From Enchytraeus crypticus (lineage: Eukaryota; Annelida; Clitellata; Enchytraeida; Enchytraeidae): 64,000 nt of DNA. Numbering within the stretch: position 1 is the first letter of the stretch; each line of letters starts with the position of its first letter. Of this stretch, positions 10,406 to 18,238 are shown piece after piece. The DNA lies in contig CAJHZI010000478.1 in the NCBI GenBank assembly GCA_905160935.1, positions 1,667,001 to 1,731,000 of the forward strand, in the 5' to 3' direction. Both the position numbers and the translations under genes were made by a program. The notes under the pieces were generated by a model that was not told the origin of the DNA, did not search any database, and saw nothing but the letters and a program-made list of their open reading frames with translations.

Positions 10406-10804
10406 CTATTTAACTAAAGATAAAATTAAATCTTTATAATCGGATCCTTCACTTAAACGTTTTAGTACAATCAGACACCATTTACCGCAATTCTGATCCA
10501 TCAATCCTTGCAATTGAAATGTTGAGTATAAAATAGATGATCCTAAATATTCAATTATTTCTTTTGGTGGAGGCAAACCGAAACTGTTAAAATAATATTT
10601 CTCATTAATTTTAAACCAACAGGTCCAATGACTACCACTTTCACTAGATAAATTTAAATTTAATATTCCACATTCAGTTTTACAAGATTTTAAATTCTTC
10701 AATTCATCTCTCATATAACAACCCCTAAACTTTTTTATTTGTAACATTTTTGAATAATTCTCAATTTCAATATTACTAAGAGCCCTATCAGGAATACTAT
10801 CCAT
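10406..10804 (-). CDS. PRO: Adenain-like cysteine protease (maturation protease)
   Basis: 132 aa, shorter than adenovirus protease but with the same order of catalytic residues: His59 in GSHWTCW, Asn73 in the YFNSFG strand (Asp/Glu/Asn position), Gln99 and Cys106 in QNCGKWC. The Gln-Cys spacing of seven matches adenain. This C5-type family cleaves capsid precursors during virion maturation and is a Polinton hallmark. It starts in AATAAATG, 49 bases after the small hydrophobic gene, two genes after the major capsid gene as in adenoviruses (hexon then protease). No break is seen. Confidence 0.92.
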   Translation of the reverse strand: MDSIPDRALSNIEIENYSKMLQIKKFRGCYMRDELKNLKSCKTECGILNLNLSSESGSHWTCWFKINEKYYFNSFGLPPPKEIIEYLGSSILYSTFQLQGLMDQNCGKWCLIVLKRLSEGSDYKDLILSLVK

Positions 10805-10853
10805 TTATTGGTTATAATCTTAATCCTTTTCCCTGTTTCTTTTTTGGTCTACC

Positions 10854-11090
10854 TTATCCTGTCTTTAATTGATCCTCAAGCGCTCTATTATGTCTTGCAG
10901 TTTCTCTATCAGCTTGACTTTGTTGAACTCTTGATGCAACAGTTCCTGCAACTGTACTTACTCCTCCCAAAGCAGTAGCAATAATAGGAATTAATACTGC
11001 TAAAGGTAAAAGCCCACCAACTTTATACTTATGCAATTCCTGAATTATCGCAGTAGCAATTTTTTCTATCTGACTTTTAGATAATGTCAT
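10854..11090 (-). CDS. Small hydrophobic virion-type protein
   Basis: 78 aa. A short helical N terminus, then a Gly/Ala/Val-rich hydrophobic stretch (about residues 25-52) with two GG dipeptides, and a charged, Gln/Arg-rich tail. It lies between the major capsid and protease genes (17 bases after the former's stop) and starts in AATAAATG. Adenovirus-type precursors are cut after Gly-Gly by the neighbouring kind of protease, so the GG sites are suggestive, but neither fits the strict consensus. It is either a membrane-active minor capsid peptide or a plain membrane protein. I do not recognise the family. Confidence 0.55.
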   Translation of the reverse strand: MTLSKSQIEKIATAIIQELHKYKVGGLLPLAVLIPIIATALGGVSTVAGTVASRVQQSQADRETARHNRALEDQLKTG

Positions 11091-11107
11091 TTATTTAGCC
11101 AAAAATT

Positions 11108-12502
11108 CTAATATCTGATATATTGCTTACTACCATCTGATTCTATCGACCAAATTCTATCATGATATACAACTGCATAAGCGGTAGTATTTGCGGGAGC
11201 ATTTGCACTAAACTTAAAAGTTACTCTGATATCTACAACAGTATTTTTAAGTCTCTCAGACTGTTTCGATACATCAAATACGTATAGCCTAAACAACTTC
11301 TTAAAAGCTTGATATGATATACAATCATTCTCTTCTTCATCTTCAGAATAACTTTTCTTAAATTCTCTAAAAGAATTATAAAATTGAGCATACTGATTAC
11401 TGTCATAATTAGTTATATAATCATTGCTAGGATATCTTTCACTATTCAATTCAACATAAGCATTAATTACTTGCACATTAGCATTGAATATAGCATAATT
11501 AGTTTCTGCTTGATTAGCTGCTGGAGATTGAAAGCCTACAACGATATACCTAGGTTTTTCGATACCTGAAGCTATAGATAATCTCCAAGCAAATTCAGTA
11601 GCTTGGGGAACAATAGTATTTTCAGATTTCTTATTCATAAAACATAATGGAAACGATTCCTTTTCCTTAATGTAATCATTTAAAATACCCCTTTCTTCTA
11701 AACCTACTGTAACTACTGGTATATGCCATTGTATCTTAGTTAAGTTTACCTTACCAGCATTAGCAACTCCACCATTTCGTATTATTGCCTGAGTATCAGT
11801 TTGCCTAGGAAAAACAATTGAATGCTTACATCCATAAATAATCTTTCTATATTGTTTACAGAAATTAACTATAAATTCTAAAGGAATTTTGAATGCAAAT
11901 GATCCTCCTGCTGTAGATGTATAATTTCTTCTTTCTTCAAATCCCTTATTTTGATTGATCAGTCCTTCAGTTAATCTAGTAACAGTTGTTTGTAAAGCTG
12001 TTAATATATTAGCAGCAGTATTTCCTGGAATATCTCCTGCTACTAAATTCACAATTTCACTTAAAGTCTGAGGTGTTCCATTTCCAGAATCTAAACTCCA
12101 ACATTGATCCATTCCATTGAAACTATTACTTTTAGTCAATAATGCATCTATTGTTGTAGTGTGACCTGGATATTGAAATCTCTCAACTTCATGATCTCCT
12201 ATATGATATCTTGCTTCGCTAAATAGATACATCATAGCATTATTTTGTAGTGCTACTAAACTATTTGCAGCATAAGGTTGGTTAGTTGTAGAATCTTGTA
12301 ATTGTCCTTCAATATAAAGAAAACTCTTACAAGGTAATGACCAGATATCTTCACTTAAAATTTGAATTCTAATTTCTTGTCCGTTTGCATTAAGTGCAGT
12401 TCCTTGAGATGGATCATAAACTCTGTATTGAAACTTTTCTACAGATTCATCATAATTAAAAGATTTTTCAAGCTCCAGATAAGACTCCTTTACTTTCTCC
12501 AT
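11108..12502 (-). CDS. MCP: Major capsid protein, double jelly-roll
   Basis: 464 aa, within the usual size for Polinton MCPs. The sequence is beta-rich with the family's hallmarks: an N-terminal acidic helix, a first barrel, a long insertion (about 120-190), a Lys/Tyr-rich region (FKIPLEFIVNFCKQYRKIIYG), and a C-terminal barrel ending in the conserved run from LFRLYVFDVS to the terminal DRIWSIESDG. Trimers would form hexon-like capsomers of an icosahedral capsid. It starts in TCATTAATAAATGG, 15 bases after the upstream stop, with no internal stop or frameshift. Position next to the protease supports the call. Confidence 0.92.
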   Translation of the reverse strand: MEKVKESYLELEKSFNYDESVEKFQYRVYDPSQGTALNANGQEIRIQILSEDIWSLPCKSFLYIEGQLQDSTTNQPYAANSLVALQNNAMMYLFSEARYHIGDHEVERFQYPGHTTTIDALLTKSNSFNGMDQCWSLDSGNGTPQTLSEIVNLVAGDIPGNTAANILTALQTTVTRLTEGLINQNKGFEERRNYTSTAGGSFAFKIPLEFIVNFCKQYRKIIYGCKHSIVFPRQTDTQAIIRNGGVANAGKVNLTKIQWHIPVVTVGLEERGILNDYIKEKESFPLCFMNKKSENTIVPQATEFAWRLSIASGIEKPRYIVVGFQSPAANQAETNYAIFNANVQVINAYVELNSERYPSNDYITNYDSNQYAQFYNSFREFKKSYSEDEEENDCISYQAFKKLFRLYVFDVSKQSERLKNTVVDIRVTFKFSANAPANTTAYAVVYHDRIWSIESDGSKQYIRY

Positions 12503-12507
12503 TTATT
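12500..12507 (-). promoter_or_regulatory. AATAAATG start-codon motif (representative of ten copies)
   Basis: The ATG of the gene is the last three bases of AATAAATG. Other copies: 22450-22457, 22042-22049, 17000-17007, 15382-15389, 14155-14162, 11088-11095, 10802-10809 and 10009-10016 on minus, and 12885-12892 on plus. Starts at 16696, 12820 and 17996 keep only TAAATG. Several are preceded by TTTTCATT. Four intergenic gaps are exactly 15 bases. Confidence 0.7.
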
Positions 12508-12517
12508 AATGAAAAAA

Positions 12518-12820
12518 CTAAACGTAAGCAAATCCAGTTCCAATTTTAAATTCATTAATTCTATCAACAATATTTTGTAACTCAGGTTTACTTTTATTCC
12601 TTATCTCTTGAACAATTGCTTTTGTTGAATCAGCAATCTTAGGATTTATTCCTATTACTTCTGGTACAGACTCAATAATGCTTTCTGTAACACCTGGTAA
12701 AACTTTTTTTAAAATATCTACAAAACCTTTACCGCTTACATAGTCTCTATTTCTACAATGACAATAACCCTTTCCGCATATTACTTTTCTACTTTCTTTC
12801 CTCTTTAGCTTGAGACCCAT
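12518..12820 (-). CDS. Small basic protein, unknown
   Basis: 100 aa. Strongly basic N terminus with a tight Cys cluster (CGKGYCHC, residues 15-22), then an amphipathic helix (GFVDILKKVLPGV) and a second helical half. Basic small proteins next to MCP in adenovirus-like genomes condense DNA or line the capsid, which is a reasonable guess here. It starts in TTAAATGG and is divergent from the plus-strand gene at 12890, with 69 AT-rich bases between them. Confidence 0.55.
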   Translation of the reverse strand: MGLKLKRKESRKVICGKGYCHCRNRDYVSGKGFVDILKKVLPGVTESIIESVPEVIGINPKIADSTKAIVQEIRNKSKPELQNIVDRINEFKIGTGFAYV

Positions 12821-12867
12821 TTAATAGGGTATGAATTAGAATATTTGTATTTTATGTTTTTTTCTTT

Positions 12868-12873
12868 TATAAA
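12868..12873 (+). promoter_or_regulatory. TATA box in divergent intergenic region
   Basis: TATAAA 16 bases upstream of the ATG at 12890, after a T-rich tract (12856-12868). The 69-base gap must serve two divergent genes. Confidence 0.4.
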
Positions 12874-12889
12874 CAAACCTACATAATAA

Positions 12890-13360
12890 ATGGAAGCCTT
12901 GAAGCTTGAGGAACAATCTTTAGTAAAAGCTATTATGCATCATCCAGAAGATCCCTTTCTAATTAGACTGCTAAAAACAAGGAATGAGGTTTGGTATAAG
13001 AAACTTACAGATTTTACTCTAATTATGATTTATTATTCGTATCCAGATAATGATGTCATAAGATCTAGAATACAAAATATAGAAGATTCTTTAGTAGCCG
13101 CATTATGTGATAGACCAGAAGATCCTCTTCTAGTTAGTCTGTTAGAAAAAACGATTGATTTTAATAAACTTACAGAGGATACTTTAGAGATTATATATTA
13201 TTCCTACCCAGCAACATATACTGCTATAATATCTAAAGTGACAAATGCGTCAGATAGATTAAGGGAGCGAATGAAATTTGAAATCTACATGTATGGTGAA
13301 GATCTCTGTAATTTTGTGCATCCTGATAGTGATGAAGATGATGATGATGATGATGAGTAA
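12890..13360 (+). CDS. Duplicated-domain protein with acidic tail
   Basis: 156 aa made of two tandem copies of a ~55-residue unit (about 8-63 and 65-118). Each copy has SLV, then PEDPFL or PEDPLL, a Leu-rich helix, LT-D-TL, and IYYSYP. The protein ends in a run of Asp/Glu (146-156). I do not recognise it. Helical repeat units with an acidic tail suggest a protein-protein or histone-binding adaptor, but that is speculative. It is a lone plus-strand gene inside the minus-strand array, starts in AATAAATG and converges with the penton gene, the two stops being 5 bases apart. Confidence 0.7.
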   Translation: MEALKLEEQSLVKAIMHHPEDPFLIRLLKTRNEVWYKKLTDFTLIMIYYSYPDNDVIRSRIQNIEDSLVAALCDRPEDPLLVSLLEKTIDFNKLTEDTLEIIYYSYPATYTAIISKVTNASDRLRERMKFEIYMYGEDLCNFVHPDSDEDDDDDDE

Positions 13361-13365
13361 TAACT

Positions 13366-14157
13366 TTATTTTACGCTTCTAATATGAAATCTACAGGTAA
13401 TATTCTCTCCTCTAAAATCTATAGGTCTTCCATCTTGATCTGTTATCCAAATACTAAATTCACTCAATGTTTTTCTATCCAAAGGTAAATAAACAAGATT
13501 AACTGGCGATTCTACAATTCCAAAACCTGGCTGCACCTTAGGTCCAAATGAATATAGAACTGGAGATGATATTCCGTTAACAAACGATTCAGTTATACAA
13601 TCGCAATTAACAAATATACTGTTGAACTCGATAATGTTAACAATATATTGTGATTCATTGCGTCCTTCTGATAAAATTATATCATCAAAACCTAATATAC
13701 TTCTTAGTGAGTTCAGTATTGTGAAATCAACTTTATAGTGTGAATTTGTTATATCAATAATCGATTTCATAGTTGAAGTATTAGGTGATAAAGTTATGTA
13801 ATAAGCATTACTAACAGAATCCCAATCTCCATTTAGTTTCGTCAACCTTTGAATCTCATTTATTGCTTCAATTTGATATGCTCCAATTTCAATAGTTATT
13901 AATTTCCAAGTATTTCCACCATCTACTGAATACTTAAAATTATTATTTGCTAGTGTAATATTTGCAAAACTATACCATGTCTCTAAATTTACAAGTGCAA
14001 TTTCTAGATCATAATCATTAAGAATAATAGGATTAGGAAATTTAATAGTATAAACTTCGGCTGAATTATCATAGGTTATCAGAATAGATTTAGATATAGA
14101 CTTTTTCTGAAAGTAAGCAGAAATGGGTTCAAGTAAATTAATTAATTTCTGTTCCAT
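13366..14157 (-). CDS. mCP: Minor capsid (penton-like, single jelly-roll) protein
   Basis: 263 aa, beta-rich, in the size range of Polinton minor capsid proteins. Family-like features are an N-terminal segment with PNPIILNDYDLEIALVN, a central GGNTW turn, and a C-terminal run with NCDCI, LYSFGPKVQPG, an IWITDQDG strand and IDFRGENITCRFHI near the end. Single jelly-roll pentamers fill the fivefold vertices of the capsid. It starts in AATAAATG directly after the stop of the 407-aa gene (TAATAAATG, so stop and start nearly overlap). Its own stop overlaps an AATAAA hexamer. Confidence 0.85.
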   Translation of the reverse strand: MEQKLINLLEPISAYFQKKSISKSILITYDNSAEVYTIKFPNPIILNDYDLEIALVNLETWYSFANITLANNNFKYSVDGGNTWKLITIEIGAYQIEAINEIQRLTKLNGDWDSVSNAYYITLSPNTSTMKSIIDITNSHYKVDFTILNSLRSILGFDDIILSEGRNESQYIVNIIEFNSIFVNCDCITESFVNGISSPVLYSFGPKVQPGFGIVESPVNLVYLPLDRKTLSEFSIWITDQDGRPIDFRGENITCRFHIRSVK

Positions 14158-14160
14158 TTA

Positions 14161-15384
14161 TTAGTATTTAATTTTGCGTATAATGTTTCTTAGTTGTTTC
14201 TTAGTTATTATTCCTTTATTGAATAAAATATCTAAAATAGCATTAATTTCATTAAACATACTTTTATTTCCTGCTGAATATTCCCCAATCAGAAGGTTTA
14301 ATCTTTCTTTTAATGTATCTACATTATCTGGTAGAATTATTGTATTTAGTCCATTACCTATCACTTGAACACCTTTATCCAATTCATTCAATCTATTTAG
14401 TTTTGTAAGCACGCTATGTAACTTTTTACCTATTCTTTGATTGTGCCTGTAATCTAATCCAGAATCAATGCATATTGTTAAATAATTACTTAAATCTGTA
14501 TCTAATATTCTTTCATCTAAATTAGGATTAACTCTATTCAGCAATAACTCTAAACCTTGTGTAAGAATATATTCTTTGTCTGCAATTTTAATTTTGTTAT
14601 CTTTGAATAGAACATTATAGTTACCAAATTTTACAGTATCAGGATCATTTTCTTCGTAATAAAGGATAGGTGAAACAGTTACGATTCCATGTTTACCTTT
14701 ATTATTTATTCCAGGATTTCTTTTCATTAAACTAACCATTACTTCTTTATACATTTTATTATCACTTGGACTTTCCTGAAATACAGAATCTGTGTAAGTA
14801 GGTAATTGTACATCTTCTTCCTCCTCATATTCTGTGGCTTTAATCTTTTCTTGTATGCCATAATATTGTACGAGTGTTCTTAGATCATCGTCATTGAGAT
14901 GATTTAAAGGTTCTAGTGTTTTTCTGTCTTGTTCATTAAGATTCTCTATACCATCAGGATGCATAATTTTCTCTACTAATTCTGGATAGTTATTTAATTT
15001 GTTAATTAATTCTGCTAATAATGGTTGTTTTGCTATTGAGCTGATAATATCTAAACCTTGTTGTCTAGTTTCTTCCTTACATCTCAGTAAACCTCTAATA
15101 ATATCTGCAAGTAATCGTGATGATCTTTCATGTTTACCTTGTAAATCTGTTAACAATTGTTGAAACAAATCATCCGTTCTTGTAATCTGCTTACTGATAG
15201 TTAACTGTTGTGTATCTGTAATAGGTCTGTAGATTTCTTTTAGCTCTGTTTGTACATTTTGTTTAGCAATAACTTCATCATCAAATCTTTTCCTTAATTT
15301 TCTATTCTGAGTAGATACCTTCTTGAGCAATTCTTGATTTTCTCCATTCATCAACTCTTCTTTAAACCTTACTAATGAACTCAT
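14161..15384 (-). CDS. Conserved Polinton protein of unknown function (407 aa)
   Basis: Largely helical: coiled-coil N-terminal ~120 residues rich in Lys/Glu/Gln, an acidic stretch (EEEEDV, about 195) and a C-terminal domain with beta segments (TVSPILYYEE, VKFGNYNVLF) followed by helices ending in a basic tail. Proteins of this layout lie between integrase and minor capsid genes in other invertebrate Polintons, as far as I recall. Their role (scaffold, DNA binding or terminal protein) is not known to me. Start in AATAAATG, 15 bases after the integrase stop. Confidence 0.65.
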   Translation of the reverse strand: MSSLVRFKEELMNGENQELLKKVSTQNRKLRKRFDDEVIAKQNVQTELKEIYRPITDTQQLTISKQITRTDDLFQQLLTDLQGKHERSSRLLADIIRGLLRCKEETRQQGLDIISSIAKQPLLAELINKLNNYPELVEKIMHPDGIENLNEQDRKTLEPLNHLNDDDLRTLVQYYGIQEKIKATEYEEEEDVQLPTYTDSVFQESPSDNKMYKEVMVSLMKRNPGINNKGKHGIVTVSPILYYEENDPDTVKFGNYNVLFKDNKIKIADKEYILTQGLELLLNRVNPNLDERILDTDLSNYLTICIDSGLDYRHNQRIGKKLHSVLTKLNRLNELDKGVQVIGNGLNTIILPDNVDTLKERLNLLIGEYSAGNKSMFNEINAILDILFNKGIITKKQLRNIIRKIKY

Positions 15385-15399
15385 TTATTAACTATATTT

Positions 15400-16200
15400 T
15401 TAAAATGATGATAAGTTCAATTCTTGTTTGTAAAAAGATCCGATAATATCTTCTCCGTTTAAATCTTTTATTTTATATGTTATAGGAGATGTATTGATAA
15501 TTTGAGATACAGTGAATATTTCTTCAGTCCAATTTGTTTCGTAACCTTTTGAAAATAATTTTTTATATTTATAAATTCTAACTCTATCACCTATTTTAAA
15601 TTTTGGTTTCTCTTTAGTAGGTTGTGGTATATAACTAATCTTGTGTTCATTTTCCAACTTTGATCCTTCAGTTGGAGTCATTTTAATTGTAGAATGAATT
15701 GTATTATTATATTCATGAATCAGTTTAGGTAAAGCATCTAAATATTTATTACTTCCTGTTTCAGTAAAATATCTCCACATCTTTTCTTTAATAGTTCTAT
15801 TAAATCTTTCAATAACAACAGCCTTACCTTCATTGAACGTTTGATATAACTCTATTTCACTATCAGTTAAGAATTTCTTAAATTCTTTGTTAATAAATTC
15901 CTTTCCCGCATCAGTCCATAATTTTTTAGGTTTTCTTTCTTTAAATAATTGTTGAAATAACTCAATCATTTGTTTACCTGTCTTAACTTTTATCGGTATT
16001 GCCCAACCAAATTTAGAGAATACATCTATTACAGTCAGAATGTAATTAAATCCTTTATTTTGCTTTGCGTATTGTCTCATATCAACTAAATCTGCTGACC
16101 ATATATCATCTATATTATACACTATAACTTTTCTTCGTTTAAATTTCTTTATTATGGGTTTGTGTAATTCTTTAGCTTCCTCGATTTTTTTTAAATATTC
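15400..16200 (-). CDS. INT: Retroviral-type integrase with chromodomain-like C terminus, 5' end unresolved
   Basis: The rve core shows the DDE triad. Counting from the GTG at 16122 these are D11 (WSADLVDM), D71 (LWTDAGKEF) and E105 (VVIERFNR), followed by a Lys/Arg-rich, barrel-like C-terminal region from about residue 172 (KFKIGDRVRIYKYKK). It would cut and join the transposon ends. There is no usable ATG: the frame is open from 16200, just after TAG at 16201-16203, and the first ATG (16080) comes after the first catalytic Asp. The conserved stretch ahead of it (LHKPIIKKF) overlaps the end of the PLA2-like gene in the +1 frame at an 8-base A run. Either the start is recoded or spliced, or this copy has a frameshift. 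Confidence 0.88.
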   Translation of the reverse strand, partial: EYLKKIEEAKELHKPIIKKFKRRKVIVYNIDDIWSADLVDMRQYAKQNKGFNYILTVIDVFSKFGWAIPIKVKTGKQMIELFQQLFKERKPKKLWTDAGKEFINKEFKKFLTDSEIELYQTFNEGKAVVIERFNRTIKEKMWRYFTETGSNKYLDALPKLIHEYNNTIHSTIKMTPTEGSKLENEHKISYIPQPTKEKPKFKIGDRVRIYKYKKLFSKGYETNWTEEIFTVSQIINTSPITYKIKDLNGEDIIGSFYKQELNLSSF

Positions 16201-16696
16201 CTAAACCTAATTTATATTTTGTAGCTATAATCGGTTTGATAACTGCTTTACCTAATTTTTCATTAAAATTCAAATCTTTAAGATTATCAAGTTCTTGTAA
16301 CATCTTCTTATCTGCTTCATGCCTAGTTCCCTTTCCTAAATCAGAATCTCTATAAGCTAAATCATGTTTTAAACAAACTTCATCAACTTTATTTATAGGT
16401 TTTGACCATTCTTTTGGTGTGTCATCAGGATTTAATCTTTCTTCTAGCTTTGTATTGGGACCACAGAATGAATACTTTTTACCCTTCAGGGTTCTTAAAT
16501 GAAATTCAATAGGTATTTTAGAAATTACAGATGAAACTATATCACCTCCAGTTTTAGACTTTGATATAAATCTATTCTTTTTAGATCCACAAACTTCACA
16601 TATACCTTTAAGTATTGGTTTATTATTTTTAGTTATGCATTCAATTAAGTCTAAAGTTAAAGTCTTACTTTTACATTTAAGACAATATATTTCCAT
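16172..16696 (-). CDS. Zinc ribbon plus phospholipase A2-like domain protein
   Basis: 174 aa. N-terminal CxxC pairs (C5/C8 and C33/C36) look like a zinc ribbon. Residues about 73-135 resemble the parvovirus VP1-type PLA2 domain: calcium-loop-like YSFCGPNTKL (75-84) and catalytic-type HD (H111, D112) in CLKHDLAY. A second conserved Asp follows at 129. Viral PLA2 domains help virions breach endosomal membranes; Polintons and other capsid-forming elements carry relatives. Start in CTAAATGG, 15 bases after the upstream stop. The 3' end overlaps the integrase frame by 29 bases. Confidence 0.78.
   Translation of the reverse strand: MEIYCLKCKSKTLTLDLIECITKNNKPILKGICEVCGSKKNRFISKSKTGGDIVSSVISKIPIEFHLRTLKGKKYSFCGPNTKLEERLNPDDTPKEWSKPINKVDEVCLKHDLAYRDSDLGKGTRHEADKKMLQELDNLKDLNFNEKLGKAVIKPIIATKYKLGLGIFKKNRGS
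16185..16192 (-). other. Eight-A homopolymer at the PLA2-like/integrase frame junction
   Basis: On the coding strand TTT is followed by eight A. The PLA2-like gene reads through it to its stop at 16172-16174. The integrase frame is +1 to it and opens at 16200. Homopolymers of this kind allow transcriptional or ribosomal slippage and are also frequent sites of assembly indels. Confidence 0.6.
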
Positions 16697-16711
16697 TTAG
16701 TGGAATGAAAA

Positions 16712-17002
16712 TTAATTCAATTGAATATAAGATGAGCAGTTTGGAATATATCCAGAAATCTCAGCGTATGTGTACTTAGAATTTTTTCTCACGGTGAATA
16801 AAAATTTATTTTTTGGGGAATTTAGAGAAATATATGAAGTTATTAGTTTAGTGGCGAACATTTCAAATTTTTCATCATTAGAGATGTGTGTACATGTGAT
16901 AATATAAGTATCTTTAAATGTAGTTTTTATCGGCTTATATCCAACCACATAATAGGAATGATCAATAGTTAGATCAGCAAGCTTCAGAAGTTGTGCGTCC
17001 AT
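16712..17002 (-). CDS. Small beta-rich protein, possibly OB-like
   Basis: 96 aa with alternating beta strands (YYVVGYKPIK, DTYIITCTHI, FEMFATKLI, KFLFTVRKN). The layout reminds me of small OB-fold-like proteins in Polintons and related viruses that could bind single-stranded DNA. No diagnostic motif is present, so the function is a guess. It starts in AATAAATGG with a CTTTCACATAATAAATGG context, 64 bases after the ATPase stop. Confidence 0.55.
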   Translation of the reverse strand: MDAQLLKLADLTIDHSYYVVGYKPIKTTFKDTYIITCTHISNDEKFEMFATKLITSYISLNSPKNKFLFTVRKNSKYTYAEISGYIPNCSSYIQLN

Positions 17003-17066
17003 TTATTATGTGAAAGATTATATGAAAGCCTTTTTATGACGCTTCGATTTAATATGTTTGGCATGA

Positions 17067-17942
17067 CTAGAGCTTAACATTGTTAGGTTTGCAAGCTCTA
17101 CAAGTTTTTGTAGTTCTACGTTTTCTATCTATAGGTTGTGATATTATATTTTCAACTAACTGTACGGGTTGTTCAAGTTCTAATTGAAATCTATATTTTT
17201 CATTGAGATTTGATTTAGATTTATCAATAACTAAATATCCATATTTCTTAGACCATGCTTGTTCACATAACTGTCTAAATTTATTAATATCTTTAAAATC
17301 AACGCTTGCTCCAGAATCTCTATATAGATTATCGGTGTCCCCGGGATCTAGATAGAATAAGATTAGGAAATTAAAATTTGATCTAATAGTATGTCTTGGT
17401 AAATGATAATAATTTTGAGAAATGTATATGCAATCGATATTATTATGCCTGCTTCTAGTAAAGAATGCGCCAGGTGCCGATTTATTCTTATCTGTCATAA
17501 TATCGTCAAATATTATTAGATTCTTATCCTATTTATCAAACTCTTTAGGATCAGGAATATCGGATGGATCTTCATAATATTCACAAGATACATCTCCTTT
17601 CTCCTCATCTTCCAATTCTCGTGCAAGTCCTGCTGCAATAACTTCCGGCTTTTCATCGCGTTCATTAATCATTGAATTATGCATTAGGATTTCTGCTATA
17701 TCAGACTTTGGCAATTTATTATCAAAGCCAGCTTTTAGTATTTGATATTCCGGTTGATGAAGGGATCTTCCAAATACATATAGTTTATTGTAATCTAACA
17801 TATCTTCCTGAAGTAGCATCCGCGTAAGTAAAGCCGTTTTTCCGGAACCTGATTGTCCGATTATTAAGCATCGGAATGACTCCGGAAATATATCGGAATG
17901 CTTCTTACTCTTCTTCGATATCCAATAATACTTCGCTTCCAT
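17067..17942 (-). pseudogene. ATP: FtsK/HerA-type genome-packaging ATPase, interrupted by one in-frame TAG
   Basis: Two open segments (17529-17942 and 17067-17528) lie in the same frame, separated only by TAG at 17529-17531. The first has Walker A GQSGSGKT (residues 29-36). The second holds Walker B LIIFDDI (coding bases 17519-17499) and the later segment with YISQNYYHLPR and a C-terminal CRAC motif. The family pumps DNA into the capsid. The stop falls between the two nucleotide-binding motifs, so a truncated product would not hydrolyse ATP. The first ATG of the second half comes after Walker B. No AATAAATG motif is at the start (TGATGAATGG). Either a nonsense mutation or readthrough. Confidence 0.9.
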
Positions 17943-17995
17943 TCATCAGCATAAACTCCACTTAAAAATTATTTCAATAAATATTTACCTATTAA

Positions 17996-18148
17996 ATGAA
18001 AGTAGAGTTTGGAAAGCAAAATATACTCGGTCCAAGATTTAGTGGTGGATCTGGGTTCACTCCTAACAAATTCACAAAGCCTCCAGTTGTTATTTTGTCA
18101 GTTAGTGAGATTAGCTCAATATGGTCAGGATTGGGCTCTGCATATTAA
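17996..18148 (+). CDS. Small plus-strand ORF, possibly frameshifted
   Basis: A 50-codon ORF starts in TTAAATGA, divergent from the ATPase gene (53 bases apart). The overlapping +1 frame is open from 18006 to 18242 but has no ATG. Its stop overlaps the PolB stop on the other strand (18239-18242), the tight spacing expected of a real gene end. A single gene that starts in the first frame and ends in the second would need one +1 shift. The sequence shows a Gly-rich N terminus (GPRFSGGSGF). I do not recognise it. Confidence 0.35.
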   Translation: MKVEFGKQNILGPRFSGGSGFTPNKFTKPPVVILSVSEISSIWSGLGSAY

Positions 18149-18238
18149 CCCGTGTAATATTACAAAAGATGGTTTTCAATACTTTGTAGAAGGTCACTAT
18201 AAACCTGGAGATCAATGTCATTGGATAGCTATTGGTGA

